From: DT-68 sp965263245
GTDB taxonomy: Bacteria; Bacillota_I; Bacilli_A; Mycoplasmatales; Metamycoplasmataceae
Direction of reading: 5' to 3'
Assembly (NCBI GenBank): GCA_965263245.1
Contig: CBDHHR010001146.1
Location: forward strand, 62,001-126,000
DNA length: 64,000 bases
In this document: positions 10,471 to 20,459 of the stretch, piece after piece
How the letters are laid out: each line of letters begins with the position of its first letter
How positions within the stretch are numbered: position 1 is the first letter of the stretch
The notes under the pieces: model-generated
What the model saw: the letters and a program-made list of their open reading frames with translations, nothing else
The model's database searches: none
What the model was told of the DNA's origin: nothing
Position numbers and translations under genes: made by a program

Positions 10471-12519
10471 ATGAAATTATCAAAAACTAAAAAAATACTT
10501 TTATTAGGAGCAACATCAGGAATTTTAGCTACTTCCATAGCAGTTCCAATTGTTCTTCTTAATAAAGATGAAAAAAGTGAAGAAAAAGATGTTGAAAGTG
10601 TAGTTAAAATACTTGAAGAAAAAAATGATAAAGAAAAAAACATTACTTTACCTAGTAATACAAAAGGTAAAATTATTGCTAATAATCAAGCAAAAATTAT
10701 TGCAAAAATTAAAACTTTAATTGGTGCATCAAATTTAAAAGAAGTAAAAATTGAAGTTTCAATGGATCAAGACCAAAATATTTCAACTATTAAACAAGAA
10801 ATTACAATTAAAGTTTCAAAAGGAAAATATTCAAAAACAATTGCTTCTGCAAAAGCTTATTTTGTTAAAAGAGAGCAAAATGATCAAGAAATTACTACTG
10901 ATATTAATAGTGTAAAAACTGCTTTAACTAATTTAACTTCAAAAGACTTAAAACTTTTTACTAAAAAAACTGATAAAAGTATTAATGCTAATAAAGAGAT
11001 TATTTTAAATATACTTAAACAAGTAGAGGGTTATTCAAAGATTGATTTTAAAGAAATAAAAATTAAGGTAAAAGATGACGGTAGAAACTTACCTTCAAGT
11101 AATCAAAGTCCTATAAATATTACTTTTATTCTTTCAAAAGGAAATGTTACTCCAGTTGAAATTAGTATTTTTACAATTAAGCAACTTGATAGTGTAGAAG
11201 TTCGAAATATTAGAAATAAACTTAACCAAATAAAATCAAACTTAGAAAGTTTAAGTCCAAAAGTAGTAAATGTTGATGCTCCTAGTTCAAATAAAACAAT
11301 TACTCATAATAAAGAAGCAATTAAAAATGCAATTAAAAATTTAAATGGTTATAGTTCAATTGATTTTGGTGAAGTTTCTTTAGAAATAAAAGATTCAAAT
11401 AATAATTTACCAAGTAATAATCAAGAAGCAATTAGTATTATTTTAGTTCTTTCAAAAAATAATGTTAGTGTTGAAGTTCAAGGTTTTAGCGCTAAGCAAA
11501 TGTTATTTTCAACAACTATAAATAATGAAATTATGGCAATAAAAACAATTCTAGATAGTAAAACCGGTGAAGATTTAATAATCACTCTTCCGAGTGATTC
11601 AACGGGAAACATTATTGAAAAAGAAGCTAATAAAAATGCGATTATAAAAAAATTAAGAATATTAATTGATTCTTTAAACACTAATGAAGAAGCTAATCAT
11701 GCAAGTTTAAAAGGAACAAATATAGAAGTTTCAAAAAGTCCTGATGCAATAATTTCAACAACTCCTCAAAACATTATTGTATCAATTATTAAAAGCGGCG
11801 GGAGAACTCTTACCACAAGAAAAACTTTCCAAGTAAAAAGAGCTTTTACGGCAAATGAAGATATAACAGCAATTAAAGATATTCTTGATGCTAAAACTGG
11901 AAATGATTTAATAATTACTATTCTGAGTGATTCAACGGGAAACATTATTGGAAAAGAAGCTAATAAAAACAATATTATAAAAGAATTAAGAAAATTAATT
12001 GATCCTTCAAATACTAGTGGTGATACTAATCATCCCAGTTTAAGGGGAACATCAATACAAGTGTCAAAAAGTCCTGATGCAACAATTTCAACAACTCCTA
12101 AAGATATTGTTGTATCAATTAGTAAAAATGATGGAAGAACTCTTAACACAAGAAAAACATTTCAAGTAAAAAGAGATTTTACAGCAGATGAAGATATAAA
12201 AGCAATATGAAGAATTCTTAATAATGCAAGTGGTAGAGATTCATTGATTAATCTTCCGAGTACTTCAAATGGAAGTATCATTAATAATCCAATTAATAAA
12301 AATGCTATTGAAAGAAAATTAAGAATATTAATTGATCCTTCAAATACTAGTGGTGATACTAATCATCCTAGTTTAAGAGGAACAAAAATTACTCTTATAG
12401 AAGTACCTTATGCTAGTAGTGATCTTATTTCTACTACTTATAAATCAATTACTATAGAAATTAGTAAAAGTGGTGGAACTAGTTTAAAAGTAGGTGTTTT
12501 TGTTGTTAAAAAACTTTAA
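10471..12519 (+). CDS. Mvsp-like repeat surface protein 1
   Basis: A 682-residue protein with an N-terminal membrane leader (about residues 8-30, LLLGATSGILATSIAVPIVLL) but no lipobox Cys, so it is probably anchored by the uncleaved leader and displayed outside. Modules in order: a conserved N-module to ~residue 130; two ~105-residue units with ILSKGN/LSKNNV and ending in KQ; then three ~115-residue units carrying TLPSDSTGNII, IDPSNT, SLRGT, ISTTP and FQVKR. The only Trp (TGA at 12208-12210) lies in the last unit. The layout resembles the mobile variable surface proteins of M. mobile and Lipoprotein_17-type repeats; that is a family-level inference. Confidence 0.72.
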
Positions 12520-12821
12520 TACTTAAAAATCAAAAACATAAAAAAACAGAATTTTTACTATTTTCTCAATGTGCATATTAACTTAACACAAATTAAAACC
12601 AATATTTAAGTTCATAATAAAAAAATTTTAGAAATTTCTATAAAAAATTAAACAATATTGTCAGATTTTTTATCATTATTTAAAATAATTTTATAACTTT
12701 TTTAATTTTTATATTTTAATTATTTTTAAAATAACTAATTAATGTTTTAAAAAATTTATGTTAATAAAATTAATTTATTTAATAGTCTAATTCTAAATAA
12801 ATTTTTAAATAAAAAAAATAT
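12520..12821. other. AT-rich intergenic spacer
   Basis: About 300 nt between two surface-protein genes. I see no open frame, RNA or repeat in it; it is mostly runs of A and T leading into the next promoter cassette. Confidence 0.6.
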
Positions 12822-12914
12822 TAAAGTCTTTAAAATAAGCTTTTTAGATTGCTAAATAAACTTTTTTTTTTTTTTGCAAAGAACAATTTTATAATTCCAA
12901 ATATAAAGGAAATC
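12822..12914 (+). promoter_or_regulatory. Surface-protein promoter cassette B with T14 tract
   Basis: Same order as cassette A: TTAAAGTCTTTAAAATAAG, a hairpin-like segment, 14 T at 12862-12875, 14 nt, TATAAT at 12890-12895, AAAGGAAATC, ATG at 12915. Confidence 0.75.
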
Positions 12915-14018
12915 ATGAAATTATCAAAAACAAAAAAATTTATTTTATTAGGAGCATCTATTGGAATTTTGACAACTATGATTGTTACGCCAATTGTATT
13001 ACTTAATAATAATGAGAATAATCAAGATAAGCAAAACCAAAAAGATGTTGAAAACGTAGTTAAAATACTTGAAGAAAAAAATGAAGAAAAGAAAATAATT
13101 ACTTTACCAGTTAATACGCAAGGCAAAATCATTGCTAATAATCAAGAAAAAATTATTGAAAAAATTAAAACTTTAATTGGTAAAGAAAATTTAAATGGTG
13201 TAAAAATTAAAGTTTTAATGCAAGATGATAGTAACATTTCAACTAATGCACAAAAAATTATTATTAAATTAACAAAAAATGAATTTTCAAAAAAAATTGA
13301 AGGTTTTTTAGTTAAAAAACAATCAATCATGGATGTTGATAAAGATATAGAAGCAATAAAAAATATTCTTGATGCTAAAAGTGGAAATGATTTAATAATT
13401 ACCCTTCCAAGTGATTCAACTGGAAACATTATTGGAAATAGAATTAATAAAATTGCAATTATCAAAAAAATAATAATGTTAATTGATCCTTCAAATAAAA
13501 GTGGTGAAGGTAATCATCAAAGCTTAAGAGGAACATCAATACAAGTTTCAATGAATGTTGATACACCAATTTCAACAACTCCTCAAGACATTATTGTTTC
13601 AATTAGTAAAACTAGTGGGGAAACTCTTACTACAAACAAAATTTTCCAAGTAAAAAGAGATTTTACTCCAGATGAAGATATAATGGCAATAAGAGAAATT
13701 CTTGTTACTAAAAATAGAAATAACGATCCTAATTTACTAATTACACTTTCAAGTAGTTTTAGCGGAAGTATTACTAATAATCCAACTATTAAAAAAGCAA
13801 TTGAAAGAAAAGCAAGAATAGCAATTGATCCTTCAAATGTTAATGGTAATCCTAATCATGAAAGTTTACGTGGAACAACAATTACTTTTACAAGAATGAC
13901 ATTTGTTGGTAATGATTTAATTTCTACTTCTTTTAGACCATTTGTTATAACAATTAGTAAAGCTGGTGGAAAAAGTTTAGAATTTATTAATTTTCTTGTT
14001 AGAAAAGCTAGAAATTAA
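12915..14018 (+). CDS. Mvsp-like repeat surface protein 2
   Basis: A 367-residue protein. The start at 12915 is preferred over the in-frame ATG at 12849 because the promoter and AAAGGA lie between them. The leader (FILLGASIGILTTMIVTPIVLL) is nearly that of gene 1 and has no lipobox Cys. It has an N-module and two ~115-residue units with TLPSDSTGNII, IDPSN, SLRGT and FQVKRDF. It contains no Trp. It is probably a surface-exposed antigen whose expression is controlled by the upstream T tract. An inverted A/T-rich repeat after the stop (to ~14072) may terminate it. Confidence 0.72.
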   Translation: MKLSKTKKFILLGASIGILTTMIVTPIVLLNNNENNQDKQNQKDVENVVKILEEKNEEKKIITLPVNTQGKIIANNQEKIIEKIKTLIGKENLNGVKIKVLMQDDSNISTNAQKIIIKLTKNEFSKKIEGFLVKKQSIMDVDKDIEAIKNILDAKSGNDLIITLPSDSTGNIIGNRINKIAIIKKIIMLIDPSNKSGEGNHQSLRGTSIQVSMNVDTPISTTPQDIIVSISKTSGETLTTNKIFQVKRDFTPDEDIMAIREILVTKNRNNDPNLLITLSSSFSGSITNNPTIKKAIERKARIAIDPSNVNGNPNHESLRGTTITFTRMTFVGNDLISTSFRPFVITISKAGGKSLEFINFLVRKARN

Positions 14019-14316
14019 AAAAGAAAAACATAAAAAGTTCATCACCAAAATCTTTTTCTTTTTCTTTTTTCATAATAAAAACATTCTTTGAATAATTATC
14101 CCGTTTTGAGATAGCCCTTAAGGGTGTTTACACAAAATTTTCTACACTCTTAGTTAATTTAATATATTAATTGTTATTTTAATAAAGATAGTTATTAATA
14201 GAGTAGATAACAAAGTTTGAGTTGATGAATTTTATAATTTGTATCTTAATAAATGAAAAAACTCATCAAATGCATTAAAAATAACTTCTAGTTCTTGTAG
14301 AGAAAATTACTTTACC
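14019..14316. other. Intergenic region with an insertion-sequence-end-like motif
   Basis: After the possible terminator, 14112-14146 reads as an IS-terminus-like sequence: CCCTTAAGGG followed by TTTACACAAAATTTTCTACA (14127-14146). A 19/20 match to the latter lies at 16384-16403. The frame of the next ORF is open upstream to 14158 but shows no good start there. I see no complete transposase. Confidence 0.4.
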
Positions 14317-14538
14317 ATGCTTTTTTTCATGCAAAATTTTAGAAAAAAATTAAAACAACTTGGAATCAACATTGATGTTGAAATACATTTAAAATCAATT
14401 AATGGTTTAACAAAACTAAATTATCATAGACATATTTATGCTATAAAAACTTTTCGAATGAAAGTAATATTTATTTTATCATTAGGAAGAGATTTAAATT
14501 TTTATAGCAAAGAAATGACTTCTTACATAAATACTTAA
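14317..14538 (+). CDS. Unrecognised short ORF, possibly a gene remnant
   Basis: It encodes 73 residues from ATG, ending TSYINT. The frame is open back to 14158 (adding DEFYNLYLNKW and CRENYF) with Trp TGA codons, but there is no Shine-Dalgarno at the ATG and no clear promoter. Basic and aromatic residues and the nearby IS-end-like motif suggest the end of a decayed transposase or similar gene; I cannot name the family. It might equally be a real small gene. Confidence 0.35.
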   Translation: MLFFMQNFRKKLKQLGINIDVEIHLKSINGLTKLNYHRHIYAIKTFRMKVIFILSLGRDLNFYSKEMTSYINT

Positions 14539-14580
14539 GTTTTATAAGATTAAACAAAACATTAAATAAATTTAAAAACA

Positions 14581-14606
14581 AAAAATTACATTGTGTAATT
14601 TTTTTA
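14581..14606. terminator. Bidirectional intrinsic terminator
   Basis: A 10-bp stem AAAAATTACA / TGTAATTTTT with loop TTG, T-rich on both strands. It separates the plus-strand ORF from the minus-strand gene at 14629. Confidence 0.75.
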
Positions 14607-14628
14607 AATATTTGAAACTTTAAATAAT

Positions 14629-14853
14629 TTATTGATCAGCAGGAAGAACTGGTTTTTTACCAAAGTTTCTTGTAAGGCCATAAGCAATTCCAACGAGTGT
14701 AAATGTTAGTAATAAAATTATTAATACCAAAATACTTCCGTCTTGACCTTTTGTTTTAAATACTCACACAAATAAAGCAATGTTTAACGCAATTATAAGT
14801 ATTATAAATATTGCTAATATAATAACAACTGTTAGACCTAATGTTTCATCCAT
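14629..14853 (-). CDS. Small two-helix membrane protein
   Basis: A 74-residue protein with two hydrophobic helices (about 7-30 and 39-58) joined by a short loop containing FKTKGQDGS, and a polar tail ending LPADQ. The Trp in FVWVF is a TGA. A strong AGGAGGT immediately upstream overlaps the stop codon region of the preceding gene, so the two are coupled. I do not recognise the family; it looks like a small integral membrane protein with both ends on the same side. Confidence 0.75.
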
Positions 14854-14866
14854 AAATAATACCTCC

Positions 14867-15235
14867 TTACTTAATTATAAGTTTAATATCAAAATCTCCA
14901 AATTTTTTATCATTTTGACTTAGATAATATTTTATATTAACATTGTTTTGTTTAATTTCTATATTTTGTAAAAACGATTCAAAAGATATTAAACCATTAG
15001 GAGTCTGGTAACTGTTAAAAATTTTTTTATTTAGTTCTAAATTAATGGTTGAAGGACCAGCAAAAATATTTACTTTTTTCTCAGAAAATTCAATTCTGTT
15101 CATAACTTTATGTGAAGGTTCTTCAAATTCAAATACTCTCATGTTATTTTCATTACTTATTTTTACCGGAGCATCAAATTCAATTTTATTTTCTTTATCA
15201 TTATTTTTAGCAATAGACTTAAAGGTTATTTTCAT
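14867..15235 (-). CDS. DUF1934/YwiB-like small beta-barrel protein
   Basis: A 122-residue protein without Trp, rich in alternating beta-strand patterns (MRVFEFEEP, KVNIFAGPSTINLELNKK, INVKYYLS-type strands), which resembles the DUF1934 (YwiB) family of Firmicutes, a calycin-like barrel of unknown role. The start codon A lies 7 nt after TATAAT, so it is predicted leaderless. It forms a two-gene operon with the membrane protein at 14629. The family call is tentative. Confidence 0.5.
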   Translation of the reverse strand: MKITFKSIAKNNDKENKIEFDAPVKISNENNMRVFEFEEPSHKVMNRIEFSEKKVNIFAGPSTINLELNKKIFNSYQTPNGLISFESFLQNIEIKQNNVNIKYYLSQNDKKFGDFDIKLIIK

Positions 15236-15241
15236 AAAAAA

Positions 15242-15247
15242 ATTATA
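15242..15247 (-). promoter_or_regulatory. TATAAT -10 box of the DUF1934-like gene
   Basis: ATTATA on the plus strand; on the minus strand TATAAT ends 7 nt before the ATG at 15235. Confidence 0.65.
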
Positions 15248-15277
15248 TCAATTTTAGTAAAAATCACGATTTATAGC

Positions 15278-15316
15278 TTTTTTTTTTTTTTTGTGTGCTT
15301 GATTACATGGTAAAAT
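15278..15316 (+). promoter_or_regulatory. T15 tract and TAAAAT -10 of the lactonase-ascorbate operon
   Basis: A run of 15 T at 15278-15292, 18 nt, then TAAAAT at 15311-15316. A 17-nt spacer puts the -35 hexamer on the last five T and a G. This mirrors the surface-protein cassettes, but the surrounding sequence is unrelated. A GGAGG at 15355-15359 precedes the ATG by 13 nt. Confidence 0.5.
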
Positions 15317-15372
15317 TATTAATTAATTGTAAAAAATTAATTTAAAAAATTAAAGGAGGTTATTAAAAATTT

Positions 15373-16359
15373 ATGGAAGGAAAAGTTAGAACAGTTCTTG
15401 GCGATATTAATCCAAATGATTTGGGTGTAACAGATTGTCATGATCATCTTATCAGAACTGGCGGAATTGAAGTTAGAGAACACAAAGATTTTTTAATGGA
15501 TTCAGTTCAAGCGGGTGGTGATGAATTTAGAGATTATCTTCAAGCAGGAGGAAAATCAATGGTTTGTGCTGACCCAATCGGGGCAGGAAGAAATGTTCCA
15601 AAAATGCTAGAAATAGCAAATCGTTTTATGGGGGAAGGTCATATTATTATGACAACCGGATTTCATAAAGCACATTTTTACGACACACGTAATTCGTTTT
15701 TAGCGGTAACTCCAATTAAGGATGTTATTAAAATGATGGTTGCTGAAATTGAAGAGGGAATGGACCTTTATTCATATGCTGGTCCAGTTGTAAAAAGAAC
15801 AAAAGCAAAAGCAGGTTTAATTAAAGCTGCAACAGGTTATGATGGTATTCATCCATTTGAACTTAAAAATCTAGAAGTAGCAGCAAAAACATCAGTTGCA
15901 ACAGGTTGTCCGATTCTTATTCACACACAACTTGGTACTAGTGCATTAGAAGTGTCACACATTTTACAAAATCATGGTGCTAAAAAACATAGAATTATGA
16001 TTTCACACCTTAATAAAAATCCAAATAAATACTATTATAAAGAGATTATGGATACTGGTGCATCACTTGCATTTGATGGACCTGATCGTGTTAAATATTA
16101 TGCTGATTCTGTTCTTGCTGAAAATATTAAATGGCTTATTGATCAAGGTTATCAAAAGCAAATTACTTTAGCAATGGATGCTGGAAGAACATATTACCAG
16201 CATCATTATTCTAAATTAAGAGGTGGTCACCAAAGTGAAGGAATTAAATATTTACTTACTAGGTTTGTACCACTTCTAAAAAAATTAGGAGTTTCAAAAG
16301 AAGCATTAAATGATATTCTTGTTGAAAATCCTAAAAAATGATTGACTTTTACAAAATAA
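15373..16359 (+). CDS. Phosphotriesterase-like lactonase (amidohydrolase)
   Basis: A 328-residue PTE/PLL-family amidohydrolase. TDCHDHL gives the His-x-His metal pair, KAGLIK the bridging carboxylated Lys, HTQLG and ISHLNKN two more His, and AMDAGRT the last Asp. The related Mycoplasma synoviae protein MS0025 was reported to hydrolyse phosphorylated sugar lactones (from memory of the literature). Here it directly precedes ulaABCDEF and no UlaG-type lactonase is present, so I infer that it opens a phosphorylated lactone in the same pathway. A TGA (Trp) lies six codons before the stop. Confidence 0.82.
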
Positions 16360-16367
16360 TAAAAAAA

Positions 16368-16403
16368 GTGTAGAAAATATATTTTTACACAAAGTTTTCT
16401 ACA
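16368..16403 (+). terminator. Overlapping hairpins between lactonase and ulaA
   Basis: TGTAGAAAA (16369-16377) pairs with TTTTCTACA (16395-16403). An alternative hairpin GTGTAGAAAATA/TATTTTTACAC uses the same left arm. The two are mutually exclusive, as in an attenuator, but the right arm also matches the IS-end-like 20-mer at 14127, so it could be an insertion scar. Confidence 0.45.
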
Positions 16404-16434
16404 TTTCTAAAAAAAATTATAGTTAGGAAAAAAA

Positions 16435-18159
16435 ATGAAAAATAAAATCAAACAAAATAAAACTTTATTTGGTTGGTTAATTGTACTTGCAGCCCTTTTA
16501 GTAATTATGATTACTGTTGTTTCAATTAAAGGTTGAAACGCTACTGGCTTTGAATTTTTATTTAAAGACATGTTGCTTGACAATTTACTTGGTGTAAATG
16601 CCTTGTTATTAGGATTAATATCATTTGTTGGTTATTTAATTCTTGGAAAAGGATTTGCACACTCAATTACTGGAATGCTGAAAACGATTATCGGTGTTCT
16701 ATTTTTATCAATTGGTGCCGGTGCCCTTGTAGGGATGGCAAACCCAATTTTTAACGGACTAAAAAATATAAGTGATTCAAAAATTTCACCACTTAGTCCA
16801 TATCTTGGTTGAACTTCTTCAGACAACTTTTTAGCACAAGGAATTTCAACAGTTAACAATTATGTTTCATGAGTTTCATTTGCATTAATATTAGGATTTA
16901 TAGTTAATATTATTCTAGTTGCTCTTAAACGTTGAACTAATGTTCAGTCACTAATGGTTACTGGTCATATTATGTTCCAACAAACATCAATTATAACAGC
17001 AATTGTTTATCTATTTCTTTTTCAAGATAATGTTGGAGCAGTTTTCGAAGGTGCTGTTTCAGGTGCTAATCAAGCTGGGGTTATTATTTTCAGTGGTTTA
17101 TTAATTGGAGTATATTGAGGTGTTGCTTCAACTGCTACAATTAAAGGAACACAAAAAGCTACTAATAATGCTGGATTTGCAGTTGGACACCAACAAATGT
17201 TTGGAATCGCAATTGCTTATAAAATTGCTAAATATTTTGGTAATGCTAAAGATTCAGTTGAAACTAAGAAAGTTTCAAAAAAATTAAAGATTTTTGAAGA
17301 TAATATCTTTACTCAATCATTAATTATTGTATTATTATTCACAATTTTAATTATTATTCTAAAAACATCAGCACCAGGTGGTTTTGAACCAACTGCTGCA
17401 GGTTCACCTTATGCTTCTTGAAAGGTTGCAGGTAAAGGTTACTGAGTAATTAACATGTTTTTAGGTTCACTTAAAATTGTAACTTCAATTTTAGTTATTA
17501 TAGCTGGGGTTCGTATGTTCGTTACTGAATTACAACAAGCATTTCAAGGAATTGCTTTAAAAGTTATTCCGGGTGCTGTGGTTGCAGTTGATGTAGCTGC
17601 TACATATGGATTTTCTCAAAACGCAGTAACTTATGGTTTTGTCGCAGGACTTATAGGACAATTTACTGCAATGGGAGCTATTATTGGAATTTCAGTAGCA
17701 ACTGATGGTGGAATCCCTATTGTAATTCCGCTTTTCATTACACTATTTTTCAATTCTGGATCAATCGGAGTTTTCGCTAATGCATCTGGAGGTTGAAAAG
17801 GAACAATAATTGTCCCTATGCTCTTTGGATTTTGTGAACTTTTCATTGCTGCAGGAGCAATTAAAATAATAGAACAATCAGCTGAAAATGCTATTAAAGT
17901 TGGTTCAGTAGTTGAAGGTAAATCACCAGTAGAACAAGGATACATTGGAATGTTTGACTGAAACGCTATTTGAGCTGGTAAATTTATTATTGCTGGTCAA
18001 AATGTTCCGCTTGGTTGAGTTACTTTTGTTATTTCAATTATTGCAATGTTAGTTGGAGTTCAATTTGTTGATTCTGGAATCAAAAAAGATCCATCTGTGT
18101 TACAACGTTTATATCAAAAAAGATTTAAAAATAAACCAGCAGTCAAAAATTCAAAATAA
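16435..18159 (+). CDS. ulaA: PTS ascorbate transporter, IIC component
   Basis: A 574-residue polytopic membrane permease of the UlaA (SgaT) family. About ten or more hydrophobic segments, with MVTGHIMFQQ, VGHQQMFGIA and GGWKGTIIVPMLFG among the conserved stretches. It takes up L-ascorbate with phosphorylation by IIA/IIB. It carries many TGA Trp codons (for example 16810, 17119, 17938). It is longer than E. coli UlaA (~465) because of a cytoplasmic loop and tail, as in other mycoplasmas. It starts after AGGA; next is ulaB after 17 nt. Confidence 0.9.
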
Positions 18160-18176
18160 AAATTAAGGAGTTAATA

Positions 18177-18449
18177 ATGTTAAAAATAGTTGCTGTTTGT
18201 GGTAACGGAATGGGTACTAGCATGATAATTAAAATGAAAGTACAAAACATTCTTAAAAAATTAAATATTGAAGCATCGATTGATGCTGTTTCGGTTGGTG
18301 AAGCAAGCGGAGTTACTGCTTTTGCAGACATTATTATTTGTTCAAAACACCTTGTTGATAGAATACCTAAAAATAAAGCTAAAATTGCATCTGTAGTAAA
18401 TCTTATGGATGAAGTTGAAATTGAACAAGCTTTAAACAAGGTTCTTTAA
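18177..18449 (+). CDS. ulaB: PTS ascorbate IIB component
   Basis: A 90-residue IIB of the lactose/cellobiose-type fold. VCGNGMGTS places the phospho-Cys at residue 8 with the P-loop after it. It passes phosphate from UlaC to the substrate in UlaA. AAGGAG lies 6-8 nt before the ATG. The stop TAA is followed with no gap by the ulaC ATG. Confidence 0.92.
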   Translation: MLKIVAVCGNGMGTSMIIKMKVQNILKKLNIEASIDAVSVGEASGVTAFADIIICSKHLVDRIPKNKAKIASVVNLMDEVEIEQALNKVL

Positions 18450-18941
18450 ATGGCAAGTAATGATGAAAACATTAACCTTTTAGATTCATTAATTGAAAAT
18501 AAAGCGATTCAAATTAATGTTGAAGCTGAAAATTGACAAGATGCAGTTAAAAAATCAATTATTCCATTAATTGATTCAAAAGCGGTTGAGTCAAGATATT
18601 TAAAAGCAGTTATTGATTCAACAATTAAGTTTGGTCCTTATTACATCATTAGTAATCATGTGGCAATGCCGCATGCTCGTCCTGAGGATGGTGTTAATAA
18701 AAGCGCTTTTTCGTTGGTTATTTTAAAAAAACCTATTCAATTTGATAAAGATAAAAGAAAAATTAGAATTTTAATTACTCTAGCCGCTGCTTCATCAGCA
18801 ATTCATGTTAGTATCTCTTTACCGCAAGTAGTTGCAAGTTTTGAATCAGATGATATTATCGAAAAACTTTTAAACGCTATTTCTCAAGAAGAAGTTATTA
18901 AAATTTTAAAGACAATAGATTATTCAAAATATTTAACTTAA
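18450..18941 (+). CDS. ulaC: PTS ascorbate IIA component
   Basis: A 163-residue IIA of the mannitol/fructose type. AMPHARPED places the phosphorylated His at residue 75; SAIHVSISLPQ carries the second conserved His. The one Trp (ENWQDA) is a TGA, which would have truncated a standard-code reading at the start. It begins directly at the ulaB stop, so translation is probably coupled. It receives phosphate from HPr and gives it to UlaB. Confidence 0.9.
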
Positions 18942-18959
18942 CTTAAGAAAGGAAAATTT

Positions 18960-19616
18960 ATGGTTAAAAAACCAATGCTACAAATTGCCTTGGATACACT
19001 TACAGTTGAAGAAGCAATTAAAAACATTGAAAAAGTTAAAAATCATATTGATTTAATTGAAATCGGAACAATTCTTATTTCTTCAGTTGGTAAAGAAGCT
19101 ATTAAAATAATTTCTAAAAAATATCCCAAAAAAATTATTGTTGCAGACGGTAAAATTGCCGATGCTGGAACAGTTTTTGGTAACATGTTTTTTGGAAACG
19201 GAGCAAATTATACAACGGTTATTTGTGCAGCTGAAACACCAACTATTAAATCAGTTTTAGATGTTGCAAAAAATTACGGCAACGATAAAGAAGTTCAAAT
19301 TGAGCTTACTTCAAACTACACTGACAAGCAAGTTAAGGAATGAAAAGATGTTGGTGTTCAACAAATAGTTTATCACCGCTCGCGTGATTCTCAAGCAGCC
19401 GGTGTTAATTGATCACAAAAAGATATTGATGCAGTTCATAATCTTTCAAAGCAAGGCTTTAAAGTCACTGTTACTGGTGGAATTACAATTTCTGACATTA
19501 AACTTTTTAAAGGAATTCCAATTTATATTTTTATTGCTGGTCGTTCACTAAGAGATGCTGTTGATCCCAATCAAGCAGCAAAAATGTTTCAAGAAGAAAT
19601 TAGAAAGTATTGATAG
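18960..19616 (+). CDS. ulaD: 3-keto-L-gulonate-6-phosphate decarboxylase
   Basis: A 218-residue member of the orotidine-phosphate-decarboxylase superfamily. IALDTLTVEEA, IEIGT, VADGKIADAG (Asp/Lys pair), VTVTGGIT and IFIAGRSL are the barrel active-site and phosphate-binding segments. It converts 3-keto-L-gulonate-6-P to L-xylulose-5-P. The gene ends with TGA (Trp) followed by TAG; the TAG is the real stop, and ulaE begins 3 nt later. An AAGGAA site lies upstream. Confidence 0.92.
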
Positions 19617-19619
19617 AAA

Positions 19620-20459
19620 ATGCAAATTGGTATTTATGAAAAAGCAATTAATAATAAATTTAATTGACGCGAAAAAATCCAAATTGCTAAAAAAGCTGGT
19701 TTTGATTTTATTGAGTTTTCTGTTGATGAATCTCAAGAAAGATTAGAACGTCTTGATTGGTCAAATAAAAAAATTAACAATCTTCGAAAAACTTTAATCG
19801 AAGAGGGTTTTTATTTTAACTCCATGGCTTTAAGCGGGCTACGTAAATATCCGTATGGTTCATCAAGTGCAAGTGTTCGTAAAAAAGCAATTTTAGTCAC
19901 TAAAAAAGCAATTTTACTTGCAAAAAAATTAGGCATTAGAATGATTCAACTTGCTGGTTATGATGTTTATTATGAAAAAGCAAACCAAAATTCAAAAAAA
20001 CATTTTTTAGAAAGTGTTAAAAAAGTAATTAAAATTGCTAATGAACATTCAGTAATGCTTTCTTTTGAGATTATGGATACAAAGTTTATGGGAACAATCT
20101 CTAATTATTATAAAGTTCTTGAAAATATTAGTTCACCGTGATTAAAAATTTATCCTGATATTGGTAATTTATGACAATGGTCATCTCCCGACATTGAAAA
20201 AGAATTATTATTAGGACAAAATGACATTATTGGTTTACATTTTAAAGATACAAAACCTAATGTTTTCCGTGATGTTCCTTTTGGTGAAGGAACTGTAGAT
20301 TTTAAACAAGTTTTTGCTATTCTTAAAAAAATTAAATACAATGGTCCGTTTTTAATTGAAATGTGATCTAAAAATAAATTAGATGAAACAATTAGCGAAA
20401 ATGTTTCTAAAATTAAAAGTGCTCTAGAATTTTTTAAAAAGGAAAAACAAAATGTATAA
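19620..20459 (+). CDS. ulaE: L-xylulose-5-phosphate 3-epimerase
   Basis: A 279-residue TIM-barrel epimerase (xylose-isomerase-like fold). Metal ligands fall in SFEIMD, YPDIGNL, LHFKDTK and LIEMW; MALSGLRKYPYGS is a family stretch. It converts L-xylulose-5-P to L-ribulose-5-P. Six TGA Trp codons are present. Its last 8 nt overlap the start of ulaF, consistent with coupled translation. Confidence 0.92.

Noticed and set aside
10471..12519. Typical lipoprotein with lipobox
   Set aside because: The leader has no Cys after the hydrophobic stretch in any of the seven Mvsp-like genes or in the 28051 gene; only the nuclease at 9488 has a lipobox.
12849..12914. N-terminal extension of surface protein 2 to ATG 12849
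   Set aside because: It would place the T tract, TATAAT and AAAGGA inside the gene; the paralogues all start right after AAAGGAAAT.
16368..16403. Riboswitch controlling ulaA
   Set aside because: Only two simple alternative hairpins are visible, with no conserved aptamer-like core; terminator or insertion scar is more economical.
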